Of a DNA stretch of 64,000 nt, positions 53,641 through 62,452 are shown piece by piece. The notes beneath the pieces were generated by a model. That model had not been told where the DNA came from and ran no database searches. It saw only the letters and a list, made by a program, of their open reading frames with translations. Positions within the stretch are counted from its first letter, which is position 1, and each line of letters opens with the position of its first letter. Source of the DNA: Pelagihabitans sp947500445 (GTDB lineage: Bacteria > Bacteroidota > Bacteroidia > Flavobacteriales > Flavobacteriaceae); the NCBI RefSeq assembly GCF_050589625.1, contig NZ_JBNGOP010000014.1:62001-126000 (forward strand). Direction: 5' to 3'. The position numbers and the translations under genes were made by a program.

Positions 53641-54242
53641 TCAAGAACCTAATTTTTGATTTTGGAGACGTATTCATTAATCTGGACAAGGATATCGTTT
53701 TTAAGGAAATACGGAGACACGGCGGCGAAACCCAATTGTTGCCACAATTGATAGCGGTGAATAAGAAATACGAAGTTGGTGCTATTTCTTCCGATCGTTT
53801 TATATCCGAAATCTTTGACCTGTTCCCAGCAATCGAGAAATCGGAAATCGTTGGCATATGGAACGCCATGCTATTGGATTTTCCGGAGTACCGCTTGCTA
53901 TTCCTGGAAGCACTGGCCCAGGAAAAACGGTATCGTATGTTTTTATTGAGCAATACCAACGCCCTACATATCGAAGCGGTTCGGCAACACATGGGCGAAG
54001 ACCGCTATCGGCGCTTTCAAAATTGTTTTGAAGGTTTTTATCTCTCACACGAAATCCATTTAAGAAAACCGGATAGGGAAATTTATCAATTTGTATTGGA
54101 TAAAAATGAACTGCGCCCCGAGGAAACTTTTTTTGTCGATGACACGGAAGAGAATACCGAAGCCGCTAAAAATATGGGTATTACGTGCTGGAACATAAAA
54201 GTTGGGAAAGAAGACGTTATCGATTTAAGAAGCAGACTGTAG
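53637..54242 (+). CDS. HAD superfamily hydrolase
   Basis: 201 residues. HAD motif I is changed to LIFDFGDVFINLD (second Asp position is Asp-Val rather than DxD), motif II FLLSNTN, motif III lysine in LRKPDREIY, and motif IV FVDDTEEN. It resembles YihX-like phosphatases. Overlaps ribD by 4 bp; a riboflavin-pathway phosphatase role is conceivable from position only. Confidence 0.9.
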   Translation: MIKNLIFDFGDVFINLDKDIVFKEIRRHGGETQLLPQLIAVNKKYEVGAISSDRFISEIFDLFPAIEKSEIVGIWNAMLLDFPEYRLLFLEALAQEKRYRMFLLSNTNALHIEAVRQHMGEDRYRRFQNCFEGFYLSHEIHLRKPDREIYQFVLDKNELRPEETFFVDDTEENTEAAKNMGITCWNIKVGKEDVIDLRSRL

Positions 54243-54243
54243 T

Positions 54244-55104
54244 ATGACCTATCTTGTTCTTAGCATTCTTTTTTCCAGCGTCATTTTTGTCGTTTTCAAG
54301 TTGTTTCAGCGTTATGGGGTAGAAACCTTGTACGCCATAATCACCAATTATGTAGTGGCCTGCGCCATCGGCTTCTATTTTTACGAGGGAAGCGTGCCGC
54401 TATCGTCAGTACCGAAAAAGCCTTGGTTTTGGGGTACTTTTATGCTGGGGGCGTTGTTCATATTGGTATTCAACTTAATGGCGGCCACTGCTCAAAAAGT
54501 AGGGGTCTCGGTAGCTTCCGTAGCAACAAAAATGTCGTTGGTCATCCCAGTAGTGTTCGGTGTTTTCGCCTATCAGGAAACACTGGGGCCGTTAAAGATA
54601 TTGGGAATTGTTTTGGCATTGGGAGCGGTTTATTTTGCGTCTGTCAAAGCGAGCACTTCCATTAATGGCAATGCCCTACTACTTCCGATCTTGGTATTCA
54701 TAGGCTCTGGGCTTATCGATACCAGTTTAAAATATTTACAGGAAGTATATATCGCGGAAAAGGAATACGCGCTTTTTTCAGCTTTGGTCTTTGGTTCCGC
54801 TGGCGCGATCGGCCTGCTCCTAATTTTGTTGCGGGGCATACGGACAAGTTTGAGCATCAATATTAAAAATATGGTGGGCGGTGTCGTTTTGGGCGTTCCG
54901 AATTACTTTTCCATTTATTTTTTATTAAAGGCCCTTCAAAACGATACGTTGAACAGTGCTTCGGTATTTACCATCAATAACGTGGCCATAGTAATGGTAT
55001 CCACCTGTTTGGGAATCGTACTTTTTAAAGAGTCCGTAAGCCCTAAAAATTGGGGCGGTATCGTTTTGGCGGTGATCAGTATCATTTTAGTTGCATTTTT
55101 CTAA
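54244..55104 (+). CDS. EamA/DMT family transporter
   Basis: 286 residues with ten predicted membrane helices in two EamA repeats (LVLSILFSSVIFVVFKLFQR at the start; LGIVLALGAVYFASVKA at the end of repeat one; NWGGIVLAVISIILVAF at the end). The substrate is unknown. Its stop overlaps the next start as TAATG. Confidence 0.9.
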   Translation: MTYLVLSILFSSVIFVVFKLFQRYGVETLYAIITNYVVACAIGFYFYEGSVPLSSVPKKPWFWGTFMLGALFILVFNLMAATAQKVGVSVASVATKMSLVIPVVFGVFAYQETLGPLKILGIVLALGAVYFASVKASTSINGNALLLPILVFIGSGLIDTSLKYLQEVYIAEKEYALFSALVFGSAGAIGLLLILLRGIRTSLSINIKNMVGGVVLGVPNYFSIYFLLKALQNDTLNSASVFTINNVAIVMVSTCLGIVLFKESVSPKNWGGIVLAVISIILVAFF

Positions 55105-55712
55105 TGGAGGGGACCACAAGCTTTAAAACACTGGAAGGCCCTTCACCGGAAACACTTTTTAAGGAAAAAAAGAGCAAGTTTTACGGTTACGCGTTTCCCA
55201 TAAAAACAGAAGATGCGGTAAAACCCATCATACAACGCTTACAAAAAGAACATCCCCACGCCAATCACTTTTGTTTTGCCTGGAAGTTGAACCCGGATGG
55301 AAGCGCCTATCGGGCCTCTGACGATGGAGAACCGAACAATACGGCCGGCATGCCCATTTATGGCCAATTGAATTCCTTTGGCCTTACCAATGTGTTACTC
55401 GTGGTCGTTCGGATTTTTGGGGGAACAAAACTGGGTGCCGGCGGATTGATACAAGCTTACCGGGCGTCGGCAAAGATCACTTTGGAGGCGAGCAACATAA
55501 AAACGGAGTTCGTTACCGACAAAATAATAATTACCGTACCCTACGGCGAATTACAAAAGGTAATGCGCTATATCAAACAAGACCGACTAAAGATCGTTTC
55601 GCAAGATATGGGGCTTAATTGTACGCTGACCGTATCGGTAGACCGGTCGGATACCGAAAAAATAGTATCCAAATTTAAGGGAGTGCGATCCGCCGTAATC
55701 AAAGTGAAGTAA
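55104..55712 (+). CDS. YigZ/IMPACT family protein
   Basis: 202 residues from ATG 55104; an in-frame upstream codon lies inside the transporter gene. UPF0029 signature ANHFCFAWKLN, RASDDGEPNNTAGMPI and FGGTKLGAGGLIQAYRASAK; C-terminal DUF1949-like domain. Regulatory role in translation or proteolysis has been suggested for the family, not proven. Last gene of the ribD run. Confidence 0.93.
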   Translation: MEGTTSFKTLEGPSPETLFKEKKSKFYGYAFPIKTEDAVKPIIQRLQKEHPHANHFCFAWKLNPDGSAYRASDDGEPNNTAGMPIYGQLNSFGLTNVLLVVVRIFGGTKLGAGGLIQAYRASAKITLEASNIKTEFVTDKIIITVPYGELQKVMRYIKQDRLKIVSQDMGLNCTLTVSVDRSDTEKIVSKFKGVRSAVIKVK

Positions 55713-55737
55713 CCAGTAACAGATTACAGTGGTATCA

Positions 55738-56142
55738 TCAACCCGCCGCTTCTATTTTCTCTAGAATGTACCCCGGACATTTTATGGGGCGTTTCGTTTT
55801 CATATCCATAAAGGCAAGTTGTGTGTTGGCCGTCGCCAAAAGTGCACCCTTCTCATTATAAATTTCGTAATCAAATTCTATTTTAACCACCGGCGTTTTT
55901 AGCAACTGTGTCCTTACGGACAACAGGTCGTCATAAAGGGCGGATTTTTTAAATTGTAACTGTAGGGATATTACAGGGAGCATCACCCCACTTTCCTCCA
56001 TGTCCCTGTAAGAAATACCCAGTTCGCGCAACCATGCTACCCTTCCCATCTCCAAGTACTGCGCGTAATTACCGTGGTACACCACTCCCATTTGATCGGT
56101 TTCGGAATACCGCACTCGAAAAGAAATTTCGTTAAAGTCCAT
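55738..56142 (-). CDS. Acyl-CoA thioesterase (YbgC/4HBT family)
   Basis: 134 residues from ATG 56142. Hot-dog fold with the catalytic Asp/His region YSETDQMGVVYHGNYAQYLE, typical of YbgC/FcbJ-like thioesterases, and TANTQLAFMDMKTKRPIKCP. Substrate unknown. Intact, in contrast to the interrupted thioesterase gene at 4841. Confidence 0.92.
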   Translation of the reverse strand: MDFNEISFRVRYSETDQMGVVYHGNYAQYLEMGRVAWLRELGISYRDMEESGVMLPVISLQLQFKKSALYDDLLSVRTQLLKTPVVKIEFDYEIYNEKGALLATANTQLAFMDMKTKRPIKCPGYILEKIEAAG

Positions 56143-56214
56143 ACATTTCAAGCTAAAAAGTTTATATTTAAAGGAGTTCGAAACGGCCGGTGAACATGAC
56201 GAAAAAAAAGCGGA

Positions 56215-56240
56215 AAATCAATAGCGTTTGATTTTTTTTT
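56215..56240 (+). terminator. Possible weak terminator or attenuator upstream of dnaA
   Basis: AAATCAA-N6-TTGATTT followed by a T-run on the plus strand, ~105 bp before dnaA. The stem is AT-rich. There is no plus-strand gene just upstream that would need it, so the function is uncertain. Confidence 0.3.
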
Positions 56241-56345
56241 TAGAATTTTTGTTCACATATTTGTCCCACTTAAGAACAAGGGTTTGCTCCAACCTTTTTT
56301 TGACCTGCTTGCTAAAAAACTAACCAACAAATAATAGAACTTATA

Positions 56346-57770
56346 ATGAGTGTTACTGCAAATTCCGTATGGAACAATTGTTTGGCTTTTATCAAAGATA
56401 ACATCCAACCGCAGGCATTCAAAACGTGGTTCGAACCTATTAAACCCATTAAACTTTCTGACAACGCCTTGAGCATCCAAGTACCCAGTAAATTTTTTTA
56501 TGAGTGGTTGGAAGAACATTACGTAAAACTATTAAAGGTATCGTTGACCAAGGAACTAGGGGAAACCGCAAAATTGGTCTATATCATCAAAATGGAAAAT
56601 ACTTACGGTAATCGAGAACCGTTTACCGAAAAAATACCCAGTGCAAATCGGGGACATATGACACCTCAAGAAATGGACGTTCCCATCAAATCTAAAAATC
56701 CAGAGCTAAAAAACCCTTTTGTCATCCCTGGTATTCGAAACATAAAAATAGAATCACAACTCAATCCCAATTATAATTTCGATAATTTTTTGGAGGGCGA
56801 CTCCAACCGTTTGGCACGTTCGGCAGGTATGGCCGTTGCCAATAAACCGGGCGGCACCTCGTTCAACCCATTATTGATTTTTGGTGGCGTCGGACTTGGC
56901 AAAACCCATTTGGCACACGCCATTGGGGTCGAAATAAAGGACAAGTATCCGGAAAGGACCGTACTCTATATTTCTGCAGAAAAATTTACCCAGCAATATA
57001 TTGAGTCGGTAAAGAAAAATACACGGAACGATTTTATCCATTTTTACCAACTTATCGATGTATTGATTATTGATGACGTTCAATTTTTATCCGGTAAGTC
57101 GGGGACACAAGATGTGTTTTTCCACATTTTCAACCATTTGCATCAAAACGGAAAACAGGTCATTTTAACTTCGGACAAAGCTCCGGTAGACATGCAGGAT
57201 ATCGAACAACGGTTGCTTTCCCGTTTCAAATGGGGGCTTTCCGCAGAGCTTCAGAATCCCGATTACGAAACTAGAATTTCGATTCTAAAGAACAAATTGT
57301 ATCGGGACGGAGTAGAAATGCCCGAGGATATCGTGGAATATGTCGCCAAACATATAAAGACCAATATTCGAGAATTGGAAGGTGCCATTATTTCGTTGAT
57401 TGCACAATCCTCCTTCAACAAAAAGGAAGTGACCTTGGAATTGGCGCAGCAGGTGGTCGAGAAATTTGTAAAGAACACCAAAAGAGAAGTCTCCATCGAT
57501 TATATCCAAAAGGTGGTATCGGACTACTTTGAAATGGATGTGGCCACGCTACAATCGAAGACCCGAAAAAGACATATCGTACAGGCCCGTCAGTTGGCCA
57601 TGTTCTTTGCTAAAAAATTCACAAAGGCCTCACTTGCCAGTATCGGCTCCCAAATTGGAAAGCGCGACCATGCAACGGTCCTACACGCCTGTAAAACAGT
57701 CGATAACCTTGCCGAAACCGATAAACAGTTTCGCAAATACATTGACGATCTTACCAAAAAATTCTCTTGA
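56346..57770 (+). CDS. dnaA: Chromosomal replication initiator protein DnaA
   Basis: 474 residues. Domain I (WNNCLAFIKDNIQPQAFKTW), linker, AAA+ domain III with Walker A GGVGLGKTHLAHAIG, Walker B LIIDDVQFLSG, and the C-terminal domain IV DnaA signature GKRDHATVLHACKTV. It unwinds oriC. No cluster of DnaA boxes (TTATNCACA) was found near the gene, so the origin is probably elsewhere. Confidence 0.98.
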   Translation: MSVTANSVWNNCLAFIKDNIQPQAFKTWFEPIKPIKLSDNALSIQVPSKFFYEWLEEHYVKLLKVSLTKELGETAKLVYIIKMENTYGNREPFTEKIPSANRGHMTPQEMDVPIKSKNPELKNPFVIPGIRNIKIESQLNPNYNFDNFLEGDSNRLARSAGMAVANKPGGTSFNPLLIFGGVGLGKTHLAHAIGVEIKDKYPERTVLYISAEKFTQQYIESVKKNTRNDFIHFYQLIDVLIIDDVQFLSGKSGTQDVFFHIFNHLHQNGKQVILTSDKAPVDMQDIEQRLLSRFKWGLSAELQNPDYETRISILKNKLYRDGVEMPEDIVEYVAKHIKTNIRELEGAIISLIAQSSFNKKEVTLELAQQVVEKFVKNTKREVSIDYIQKVVSDYFEMDVATLQSKTRKRHIVQARQLAMFFAKKFTKASLASIGSQIGKRDHATVLHACKTVDNLAETDKQFRKYIDDLTKKFS

Positions 57771-57775
57771 CCCCT

Positions 57776-58234
57776 ATGATTACCAAGGTGCTAATGGTAT
57801 GTCTTGGAAATATCTGCCGGTCTCCTTTGGCCGAAGGGTTGTTACAGCAAAAAGTTGATCCAGAAAAAATACAGGTAGCATCGGCCGGTACGGCGGGCTA
57901 CCATGTTGGGAATCCCCCGGACGAACGTAGTATTGCGGTCGCGGCCAAGTACGGGCTCGACATCAGCCAACAGCGCTCGAGAAAGCTTATTGCAAAAGAC
58001 CTGGAGCGTTTCGACTACATTTACGCCATGGACCGTAGCAACTACCGCGATATATTGGCCTTGGCCGAAACCAATGTCCAAGCGGCCAAAGTTCGGCTAC
58101 TTTTGGAGACCGCAGCTACATCGGAAAGCGACGTTCCCGACCCTTATTACGGCGGTGAAGACGGCTTCGAAAAGGTATACAGCATGGTAAATGAAGCTTG
58201 CGAGCGTATTGCGGAACAACTACAATCCAATTAA
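57776..58234 (+). CDS. Low molecular weight protein-tyrosine phosphatase
   Basis: 152 residues from ATG 57776 (a TTG just upstream is less likely). The P-loop CLGNICRSPLAEG (C-x5-R) holds the nucleophile near residue 9; the general acid is the Asp of VPDPYYGGEDGFE. Dephosphorylates phosphotyrosine in kinase-linked regulation. The next gene starts at the base after its stop. Confidence 0.94.
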   Translation: MITKVLMVCLGNICRSPLAEGLLQQKVDPEKIQVASAGTAGYHVGNPPDERSIAVAAKYGLDISQQRSRKLIAKDLERFDYIYAMDRSNYRDILALAETNVQAAKVRLLLETAATSESDVPDPYYGGEDGFEKVYSMVNEACERIAEQLQSN

Positions 58235-58957
58235 ATGGCGCAAAACTCCTCAAAAATGGGCACGCTTTACCTTATTCCCACTACATTGGGGGATACGCCG
58301 CCATTAGAGGTTTTACCGATTTCCATCAAACGCGCTATTGAGGATATCGACCATTTTATTGTAGAAAACGAAAAAACGGCAAGAAGGTTCATAAAAAAAA
58401 TCAGTCCAAGAAAATCGCAACCAAGCCTACAACTATCCCTGCTCAACAAATACACCGAGGAAAGTGCGTTGCCCGGTTTTTTGGAACCTTGTTTGAACGG
58501 ACATTCCGTTGGTGTCCTTTCCGAAGCCGGGCTGCCGGCAATTGCCGATCCCGGGGCCAGCGTTGTAGCTGTCGCCCATGAAAAAAATATCAAGGTGGTT
58601 CCTTTGGTGGGGCCCTCTTCCCTACTTTTGGCGCTAATGGCTAGTGGACTGAACGGACAAAATTTTGCGTTCAACGGTTACTTGCCCATCGATAGCAAAG
58701 CGCGTAAAAGCGCCATCAAAAAATTTGAAAAGAAATCAAAGGACTTAGGTCAGAGCCAATTGTTCATTGAAACGCCCTATCGAAACGACAAACTGTTCGA
58801 AGAACTCCAAAAAACACTGTTGCCACATACCCAGTTGTGCATTGCATGCGACATTACACTGGCCACCGAGTACATTATTACCAAAACCATGGCGCAATGG
58901 AAGGGAACCGTTCTCGACCTTCATAAAAGACCCGCCATCTTTATCGTTCAAGGGTAA
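58235..58957 (+). CDS. SAM-dependent methyltransferase, RsmI-like
   Basis: 240 residues. Tetrapyrrole-methylase fold with LYLIPTTLGDTPP, ENEKTARRFI, LSEAGLPAIADPGASVVAVA and LVGPSSLLLALMASGLNGQNF, close to RsmI (YraL), which methylates C1402 of 16S rRNA. It is shorter than the usual ~280 residues and lacks the C-terminal HTH extension. Confidence 0.9.
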   Translation: MAQNSSKMGTLYLIPTTLGDTPPLEVLPISIKRAIEDIDHFIVENEKTARRFIKKISPRKSQPSLQLSLLNKYTEESALPGFLEPCLNGHSVGVLSEAGLPAIADPGASVVAVAHEKNIKVVPLVGPSSLLLALMASGLNGQNFAFNGYLPIDSKARKSAIKKFEKKSKDLGQSQLFIETPYRNDKLFEELQKTLLPHTQLCIACDITLATEYIITKTMAQWKGTVLDLHKRPAIFIVQG

Positions 58958-59191
58958 AAATAGCTAGCACTCGTGTTTTTCTGTTGTTTTTGACCATTCG
59001 AATAGCTAAGGTTGTCCATATGAATATGCGTAACGCGCGAGGACCCAAAGCCGTTGTGCTTTGTACGATACCTTCCCTTGTATCTTCTATACCATTTCTG
59101 GTGTTAAAATAAAAACCCCCGACAATTGCCGAGGGTTCTTCCACTTCCATATTTGGTTCCCCTGAAGAGGGAACTAATTCTTACTAAAGCA
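58958..59191. other. Intergenic region between the RsmI-like and the exported wall-protein genes
   Basis: Contains the terminator at 59107-59142, a hairpin GTTCCC-N7-GGGAAC (59156-59174) and a fragment matching the ATACCATTTCTG arm of the repeat at 3489. No gene recognised. Confidence 0.6.
59107..59142 (-). terminator. Intrinsic terminator of the exported wall-protein gene
   Basis: On the minus strand AACCCTCGGC / GTCGGGGGTT (two wobble pairs) is followed by TTTTTATTTT, 50 bp after the stop. Confidence 0.75.
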
Positions 59192-59821
59192 TTACACTTT
59201 AGGATTTCGTTTTGGCGCTACGTAAGAAACATCATATCCTGAAAACTTACGCATATACTTCGCCATACTGGTTCCGTAATCATCCATAACATCATACCTT
59301 CCCCAAGACCTTAGGTACTTCTTTACATTTCCGGGACCTGCCAAATGGGCGGCGGCCAGCATTCCGGACTCCGTAACCTTTACTCCTTTGATCTGTTTAC
59401 CAACGAACCTTTCGATATCCCTTCTTAAAATCCATTTATTTCGAGCTAAGTTGGTATAAAACGCCTTTTCCTGTAATACGGGATCGTTCAAAAACTGGGT
59501 GGCATTATAAACGCCTACCAACTGCAACGTGCCGATACCAAATTGATATTTGCCCAAATATCCCAAGGTATTGGTAGTAAAATAATTGCCTTGAGATTCT
59601 TTAAAGGCGAGCGCTTCTTTAAATCCGATATAGGAACTTCCCAAAAAGGGCGGCGCGACCATAACACCCGCGAAAACCGCCTGTTTTTTAGGATATATGG
59701 CATAGTCGGGACACTCTACGATCAAGTGCTCAGGTACCTGAACACTTTCCTTTACCAAGTTAAAGCTCATTAAAATCAAGAGCGTCAATAGCGTACAAAA
59801 CGAAATTACACATCTTCTCAT
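59192..59821 (-). CDS. Exported protein resembling lysozyme/transglycosylase-type cell-wall enzymes
   Basis: 209 residues with a signal peptide (ISFCTLLTLLILMSFNLV). The FKEALAFKESQGNYFTTNT and GYLGKYQFGIGTLQL segment contains a Glu followed by a glycan-binding pattern similar to lytic transglycosylases; a peptidoglycan-related role is inferred. C-terminal region AAAHLAGPGNVKKYLRSWGR also fits. Commonly annotated as a peptidoglycan-binding protein in Flavobacteriia. Own promoter with TATCTTTG at 59886. Confidence 0.75.
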   Translation of the reverse strand: MRRCVISFCTLLTLLILMSFNLVKESVQVPEHLIVECPDYAIYPKKQAVFAGVMVAPPFLGSSYIGFKEALAFKESQGNYFTTNTLGYLGKYQFGIGTLQLVGVYNATQFLNDPVLQEKAFYTNLARNKWILRRDIERFVGKQIKGVKVTESGMLAAAHLAGPGNVKKYLRSWGRYDVMDDYGTSMAKYMRKFSGYDVSYVAPKRNPKV

Positions 59822-59885
59822 TTTCTTGTTTCTTTTAAACCGATATCCCGTTCTAGAGGATAAGCGGTTTCATTTTTTCAGTCAA

Positions 59886-59893
59886 CAAAGATA
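59886..59893 (-). promoter_or_regulatory. -7 promoter element TATCTTTG of the exported wall-protein gene
   Basis: A perfect TAnnTTTG on the minus strand. The predicted ~60-nt leader can form an AAACCG...CGGTTT hairpin (about 59838-59872). Confidence 0.5.
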
Positions 59894-59976
59894 CGTTGAG
59901 AAGAAAGCCTGGGTTTCCAAGATTTCGTTAAAAATTGCCAAATTTAGTTTATTGGCGTAAATTATTGGACGAGCTG

Positions 59977-61020
59977 CTACCTTTTGATATGCTGCGAATT
60001 GATCCATCGGATATACTGTTCCTTATTTCGGTTATGCTGCGCTAAGGACTTTGCGAACTTGTGATATCCGAAATTTTCCACATTGGCCACCATATAAAAA
60101 TAATCGTGTTCCTCAGGGTTCAAAACTGCTTCGACTGCCGATATATCGGGCATAGTAATGGGTCCGGGCGGTAATCCCACATACTTATAGGTGTTGTATG
60201 GGGAATCGATTTCCAAATCTTTATAGAGTACCCTTTTTATCACAAGGTCAAAATCGTTTCGGTGTTTTTTAAGTGCATAGATTACCGTTGGGTCGGCCTG
60301 AAGCACGTTATTTTGCTTTAATCTGTTCAGGTAGAGCCCGGCAACCCGTGGGCGTTCGTCAACCTTTGCTGTTTCCTTATGCACAATCGCTGCCAAGGCC
60401 ACAGCTTCGTTCGGGGTCAACCCCTGTGCCTTTGCCTTGGCAATACGCTCCGCCGTCCAAAAACGATGGTATTCCTTTATCATGCGTTCCCGAAATTCCA
60501 CCGCGGAAGTATTCCAAAAAAACTCATAGCTGTTCGGGATATAGGCGGCGAGACCGGTATCCGCTGTAAAACCGTTGTCCCGTAAAAACGTTTCATCCGT
60601 CATCGCCTTTACCAATGCCATGCTATCCGCTTCTATTTGTGCTGCAATGCGCCCCGCTAAATTCGGCAAACGCTCTTGATTGTTAAAAGATACCTTTACC
60701 GGGATATTTCCACTGCGTAGGGTATTGATGATGTCATTGTTGTTCATTCCCTTTTTGATGGCATATTTACCACCTTTTACCCGGGAGGCATACCCTTTTC
60801 TTTTGGCCAACTGCTTAAAGGACCCTAAATCCTGCAGTAACGGGGAAAGCGAATCGAGTACGGTTGCAAAATTTGCTTCCGAAGGAATATAAACTACTTT
60901 TTCGCCAGTTTCAAAGCGGGTATTGGGAAGAAAAACGGCGTTGTATACCTTATGGGCGAACAAACCGCCACCGACCAAACCGGCAAACACAATGATCAAT
61001 AAAATTTTCTTGATGTACAT
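59977..61020 (-). CDS. mltG: Endolytic murein transglycosylase MltG
   Basis: 347 residues with one N-terminal membrane anchor. YceG-like domain with the catalytic Glu in ALAAIVHKETAKVDERPRVA, YLNRLKQNNVLQADPTVIYA, DSPYNTYKYVGLPPGPI and NPEEHDYFYMVAN. It cuts nascent glycan strands and sets their length. Begins directly after the GNAT gene, in the dapF-GNAT-mltG operon. Confidence 0.95.
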   Translation of the reverse strand: MYIKKILLIIVFAGLVGGGLFAHKVYNAVFLPNTRFETGEKVVYIPSEANFATVLDSLSPLLQDLGSFKQLAKRKGYASRVKGGKYAIKKGMNNNDIINTLRSGNIPVKVSFNNQERLPNLAGRIAAQIEADSMALVKAMTDETFLRDNGFTADTGLAAYIPNSYEFFWNTSAVEFRERMIKEYHRFWTAERIAKAKAQGLTPNEAVALAAIVHKETAKVDERPRVAGLYLNRLKQNNVLQADPTVIYALKKHRNDFDLVIKRVLYKDLEIDSPYNTYKYVGLPPGPITMPDISAVEAVLNPEEHDYFYMVANVENFGYHKFAKSLAQHNRNKEQYIRWINSQHIKR

Positions 61021-61545
61021 TTACTCCTTTATTTTCTGAAACAATATTTCGTCCTTATACCCATCGCCCGTGTACAACCAATCGCATTTTACTCCGATCT
61101 GGACAAATCCCAACTTTTGAAACAGGTGCATGCTGGTATCATTATCGGCCCCTACATTGGCGTAAACCTGATGTAGGTCCAGGGTATGGAAGGCATACTC
61201 CAAAAGTACGGATATTGCCTCGGTACCCACTCCGGAATTTCGGTGTTCGTTTTTTAGGACCACAATACCGATACCGGCCCGTTTATGGATCGGGTCAAAA
61301 TCAAAAAGATCGATCAGCCCCATTACCTGGTCCGCTGCCGAACAAATAACCAACCGAAGCTGTTTTACATCATAGATGTCCCTATGTGCATTTTCCAGAT
61401 AGTACCGCAACACGTGCTTGGAATAGGGAGTGATCGTGCTACTGATTTCCCATAGTGCCGTATTGTTCTCTGTCTCATACAAAAAGTCGAGGTCTTCAGG
61501 CTCTAATGCCCGTAGGTACAATTGTTCACCTTTTAAGGGGTCCAT
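61021..61545 (-). CDS. GNAT family N-acetyltransferase (RimJ/RimL-like)
   Basis: 174 residues. LRALEPEDLDFLYETENNTA at the start, acetyl-CoA site IGIVVLKNEHRNSGVGTEAI, and VYANVGADNDTSMHLFQKLGF. The RimJ/RimL-like branch acts on protein or small-molecule amines. It overlaps dapF by 13 bp. Confidence 0.92.
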   Translation of the reverse strand: MDPLKGEQLYLRALEPEDLDFLYETENNTALWEISSTITPYSKHVLRYYLENAHRDIYDVKQLRLVICSAADQVMGLIDLFDFDPIHKRAGIGIVVLKNEHRNSGVGTEAISVLLEYAFHTLDLHQVYANVGADNDTSMHLFQKLGFVQIGVKCDWLYTGDGYKDEILFQKIKE

Positions 61546-62318
61546 ACGATTTCTCCTTTAAAAACCATTTTGGCGGGGCCTATAAGGTAAATGTCACGGT
61601 ACCCCTCTTCATCCGTATCGAAAGCAACTTCCAAATCGCCTCCCTCGGCATGCAACACAATTTTTTTGGATTTGGACAGTCCTTTTTTGTGCATGGCCAA
61701 GGCTACTGCGGTAACACCGGTGCCGCAAGAAAGCGTCTCATCCTCTACACCGCGCTCATAGGTCCGAACGGCATAGGCATCGGTTCCCTTTGGCGCAACA
61801 AAATTGATGTTACTGCCGCTTTCGCCATACAGTCCGTAGCGCAATTTGGCGCCTTCCGCTTTTACGTCCAAGGCTTTTAGGTCGTTTACCAATTGTACGT
61901 GATGGGGCGAACCGGTATCCAAAAAATAGGATTTCTCTTTTTCCTTGATCTCGGGTACATCCTGCATTTTTAAATGTACCCGATTATCGGTATCGATATG
62001 GGCGGTGTGCCATCCATCAACCGCGATAAAAAGTGCCGTTTTCTGAATAACGCCCAGGTCCCGTGCAAAAGCTACTAGGCAGCGTCCCCCATTTCCGCAC
62101 ATACTGCTTTGGTTTCCGTCGGCGTTGTAATAGACCATTCTAAAATCGCCATCAACCTCGGGTTCCAACAAGATGAGCCCATCGGCGCCGATACCAAATC
62201 GTCTGTCACATAAAAAAGACACCAATTCCGTATTTTCCTTTGGAAAAAAAAGCGTTCTATTATCGACCATAACAAAGTCGTTACCAGTTCCTTGATATTT
62301 GTAGAATTTCAATTGCAT
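61533..62318 (-). CDS. dapF: Diaminopimelate epimerase
   Basis: 261 residues. The two active-site cysteines are in SSMCGNGGRC and ETLSCGTGVTAVA. Converts LL- to meso-diaminopimelate for peptidoglycan and lysine. A TATATTTG box lies 16 bp upstream, predicting a very short leader. First gene of an operon with a GNAT and mltG, a cell-wall theme. Confidence 0.97.
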   Translation of the reverse strand: MQLKFYKYQGTGNDFVMVDNRTLFFPKENTELVSFLCDRRFGIGADGLILLEPEVDGDFRMVYYNADGNQSSMCGNGGRCLVAFARDLGVIQKTALFIAVDGWHTAHIDTDNRVHLKMQDVPEIKEKEKSYFLDTGSPHHVQLVNDLKALDVKAEGAKLRYGLYGESGSNINFVAPKGTDAYAVRTYERGVEDETLSCGTGVTAVALAMHKKGLSKSKKIVLHAEGGDLEVAFDTDEEGYRDIYLIGPAKMVFKGEIVWTP

Positions 62319-62334
62319 TTCACCGATTATAGCA

Positions 62335-62342
62335 CAAATATA
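62335..62342 (-). promoter_or_regulatory. -7 promoter element TATATTTG of dapF
   Basis: A perfect TAnnTTTG on the minus strand, 16 bp before the ATG. Confidence 0.65.
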
Positions 62343-62368
62343 GAACTTTATTTAACGAAAATTTAGCC

Positions 62369-62420
62369 GTTAAAAAGTCGTTAAACACAAAATAATGAAA
62401 AGCGAAAACTGTTAAATTTA
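62369..62420 (+). promoter_or_regulatory. degQ-like upstream region: GTTAA-N6-GTTAA repeat and -7-like box
   Basis: GTTAA occurs at 62369-62373 and 62380-62384, 11 bp apart, as upstream of the RprX-like kinase. A seven-of-eight -7 box TAAATTTA lies at 62413-62420, 32 bp before the ATG. Confidence 0.35.
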
Positions 62421-62452
62421 CGCTGCAAAATCATTAAACCGTATTATCAATT

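Noticed and set aside
56152..56345. Replication origin next to dnaA
   Set aside because: Only one poor DnaA-box match (TTGTTCACA) and no cluster of boxes or AT-rich unwinding repeats.
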